Shown here in pieces: positions 61,830 to 64,000 of a DNA stretch of 64,000 nt (positions are counted from its first letter, which is position 1; each line of letters opens with the position of its first letter). The notes under the pieces were generated by a model. It was not told where the DNA came from. It saw only the letters and a program-made list of their open reading frames with translations, and searched no databases. The position numbers and the translations under genes are program-made. This stretch comes from Eopsaltria australis (taxonomy: Eukaryota > Chordata > Aves > Passeriformes > Petroicidae), in the NCBI GenBank assembly GCA_034509425.1, contig JAVTVJ010001149.1, positions 124,001-188,000 of the forward strand, given 5' to 3'.

Positions 61830-63780
61830 GCCAAGCTGCTGTAGCCACCTGCAAGAGCTGATTATTTACAGGCATTTTAATTTCCTAAAGCAGCATCTCT
61901 CCCACCTGGGAGAGACAGGGATGTGACAGCAGTGACAACTCTTGCAGCAAACCTGTGATATTTCACAGCCCAAATAACAGGAGAACCTGTTCCAGCAAGC
62001 CCCAAATCCACAGGAATGGTTTGCCCTTGGCACCCATTCTCCTGCTGACACCCATCAGCCATCTCTGAGCCAACCCAGCACCCCTCCAGGGAAACTGCTG
62101 GCCCAGATGGCTTCTGATATATTCAAATAGCCAAAACTCATCCTGAAAAGCACAAAGCCCTGCAGGAGGGGTGGATTCCATCCTCGTGCCAGTGTTATCC
62201 ACCAGGATCATGGACACAGGAGTGTTTCTGGTCACCTGCTGCACAGCCCAAGCCCTCCCTTACCTGTCCTAAAACCATCTGCTGTGTGTGTCAGGATGGA
62301 GATGCGCAGGAGCAAATCCAAGCCCTCCATTGTGCCTGGAACACGAGTTCATGAACTGCTGCTGTCATTCAGGGCTGTTCTAATTGAAACATCGTGTCTT
62401 ACACAATCATCTCCTTCTCCATCCCCTTCATTCACTCTTTGAGAAACCATTTCCTGCTTTTCCCAGCTGGACACTCTGTCCTTCCTCCTGCTTTGAAGCA
62501 AATATTTTGTTGGGTTTGGCTGCTGCCACGGCCACACATCTTCTTCTGCCTGATATTTTATCCATCTGCTGCTAAAGAAAATTTTTGGGGCTGGAAGTCT
62601 CCAAAGGGGTTTGAGGTGCTGAGATGAATCAGAAAGCAGCAGCGCAGGAGGAAAATCCTTCTCAGCTTCACCTACAGAGGAATTCAAACTGAAATGCTTT
62701 AAAAATTAAATGCTGAGAGATGCTTGTCCCAACACCCTGGTACTCCCAGGCTGAGGGGCTGATCCTCCCTCCACACAGAATCCAGCTCCCATTTCCTCTT
62801 CTGTCTCAAGTGGATGGAAAAAGAGAATCGGCCTCCTGAGCTGTGGGGGTTGCCAGCATCTGCCTTGCCATTTCTGCTGCTGGGACAACATCTGGCTCTG
62901 CTCTGGGACATCTGGCTCTGCTCTGGGACATCTGGCTCTGCTCTGGGACAGCCAGCACGGCCAGAGGTGCTGCAGGGACAGGAGCTGGAGTGGCTGGAGG
63001 TGCCCAGAGCAGGTGACACCCCCTGTTCCTGGTGCCTTTCCTTCCAGGACACACACACAGAGCTTTCTCTTTGGTGCTGCTCCTCTCTCCTGTCATTTGG
63101 GGCTTTTTTTTTTTTTTACCTGGATTGCTTTGAACAAAAGGTGTTTTTTGTCCAGCTGGGCTCCAAAGCTGGAGGTGGCTGCCCAGGGGAAGCACAAAGA
63201 GCCCTGGCACTGCAGGGGGATGCAGGAGGGGCTGTGAGGAGCAGCTCAGGCCTGGGGGGTGTGGCAGGGCGCCTGTCCCAGGTCACAGTGTCACAGCCCT
63301 GCCCTGGGCTGTCCTTCCTCTGCAGGGCACCAGCCCCGTGCTCGGCATCCCCCAGCCTCCCCCTCCTCCCACCCCGCAGGATTCTGTCCCAGCTGCTTTG
63401 GACTCTGCACCACTGCTTTTTGGGAATCTCCTTGGGATTCTCAGGAATACCTCTTCGGTTGGGTTTGCTTCCTTGAGCTTCGGGGGAGTTGCTTAATTAA
63501 CATTTAAATGTTGAGGAGACCTGGAAAATCCCAATATTCCTGTCCAGACACCAACCACCCCTTTGCTCCCCAAATCTCAGAGGGTCAAACACTGTCCCCA
63601 AGCTCCCAAACACGTGCCTGGCTCCCTTGATCCCCAACACTCAAAAAAACCACCAACAGGATGAGTTTTTCTGGTCTGACCTGGAAGGCGTGGGCTGCTC
63701 CTCGCTGTCACTCCAGGGGACAATTTGGGACAATTTGGGGCACGGGGATGGGCGCTGGAGGCAGCTGCTGAATGGCCCTT
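61830..63780. other. Intergenic DNA
   Basis: Only a small 20-bp triplicate (62891-62950) and short homopolymers are visible. No exon or RNA gene is recognised. Confidence 0.5.
62891..62950 (+). repeat. 20-bp tandem triplicate
   Basis: Three exact copies of TCTGGCTCTGCTCTGGGACA. Confidence 0.95.
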
Positions 63781-63784
63781 TGTC

Positions 63785-64000
63785 CCCCGGCTGGATAAAG
63801 AGGGCATTATTGACTGCAGGCAGTGAGAGCCCCCCTGCTCCTCAGGCCGAGCTCTCGCCCGGTTCCTGCGGGGAGCAGCGGAGCCGCCTCGCCCATCCCG
63901 GGCTGGAGGATGGATTCACCCCCAGGCACGGCCAGCCTGCTCTGCCCCGGCTTTATCGGCAAAGGAGGGCTCGTGCTGGGCTGGGAAATGGGGAGAATTG
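63785..64000 (+). promoter_or_regulatory. Possible promoter / first-exon edge of a further gene
   Basis: A TATA-like GGATAAAGAG at about 63791-63800 is followed by a CpG-richer stretch (63845-63905) with GC-box-like elements. The sequence runs off the window, so no coding exon can be assigned. Confidence 0.25.

Overview
The window is vertebrate nuclear DNA and almost certainly avian. Both genes have vertebrate exon-intron structure. At least seven CR1 LINE fragments carry the typical bird CR1 3' region (the motif GATGATCTTTAAGGTCC followed by AACCCAAACCATTC). There is also a 459-bp solo LTR. Introns and intergenic DNA are full of minisatellites and purine/pyrimidine microsatellites. The species cannot be read from the sequence.

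Left third (1-15.7 kb, + strand): PRKAR1A, the type I-alpha regulatory subunit of cAMP-dependent protein kinase. A non-coding first exon seems to end at base 26. Ten coding exons follow between 2914 and 13280, then a 2.4-kb 3' UTR with a distal poly(A) signal at 15657. Two introns (after coding exons at 8542-8603 and 9666-9824) need GC-AG splice sites. The exon at 11239-11319 is one base short of the 82 nt needed to stay in frame, so the literal sequence predicts a protein cut short in the last exon. An assembly error is likely, but a real allele is not excluded.

Middle (16-33 kb, - strand): FAM20A, a secretory-pathway pseudokinase that activates FAM20C. It is complete in 11 exons (505 codons, no breaks) from ATG 32788 to stop 18384, under a CpG island at about 32.4-33.2 kb. 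PRKAR1A and FAM20A converge tail to tail, as in human 17q24.2. The FAM20A introns are heavily remodelled: a sense-oriented solo LTR with poly(A) signals, a 22-bp minisatellite of acceptor-like sites next to exon 4, a (TTCC)n tract beginning just after the exon 8 donor, and a large GC-rich repeat field beside exon 1.

Right half (33.3-64 kb): I recognise no protein-coding exon or RNA gene here. It holds CR1 fragments, several tandem arrays (GAT-rich, TTTTCC/CCCTTT, CCCTT, 13-bp, 21-bp, about 10-bp, GGAA), a 58-nt A run, and a few AT-rich blocks rich in TAAT motifs that could be conserved enhancers. The last 200 bp become CpG-richer and could be the edge of the next promoter. Most long open frames in the window are artefacts of stop-free tandem repeats. 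I found no undescribed multi-gene system; the notable signals are the PRKAR1A frame break, the paired GC-AG introns, and the repeat and LTR load inside FAM20A introns.
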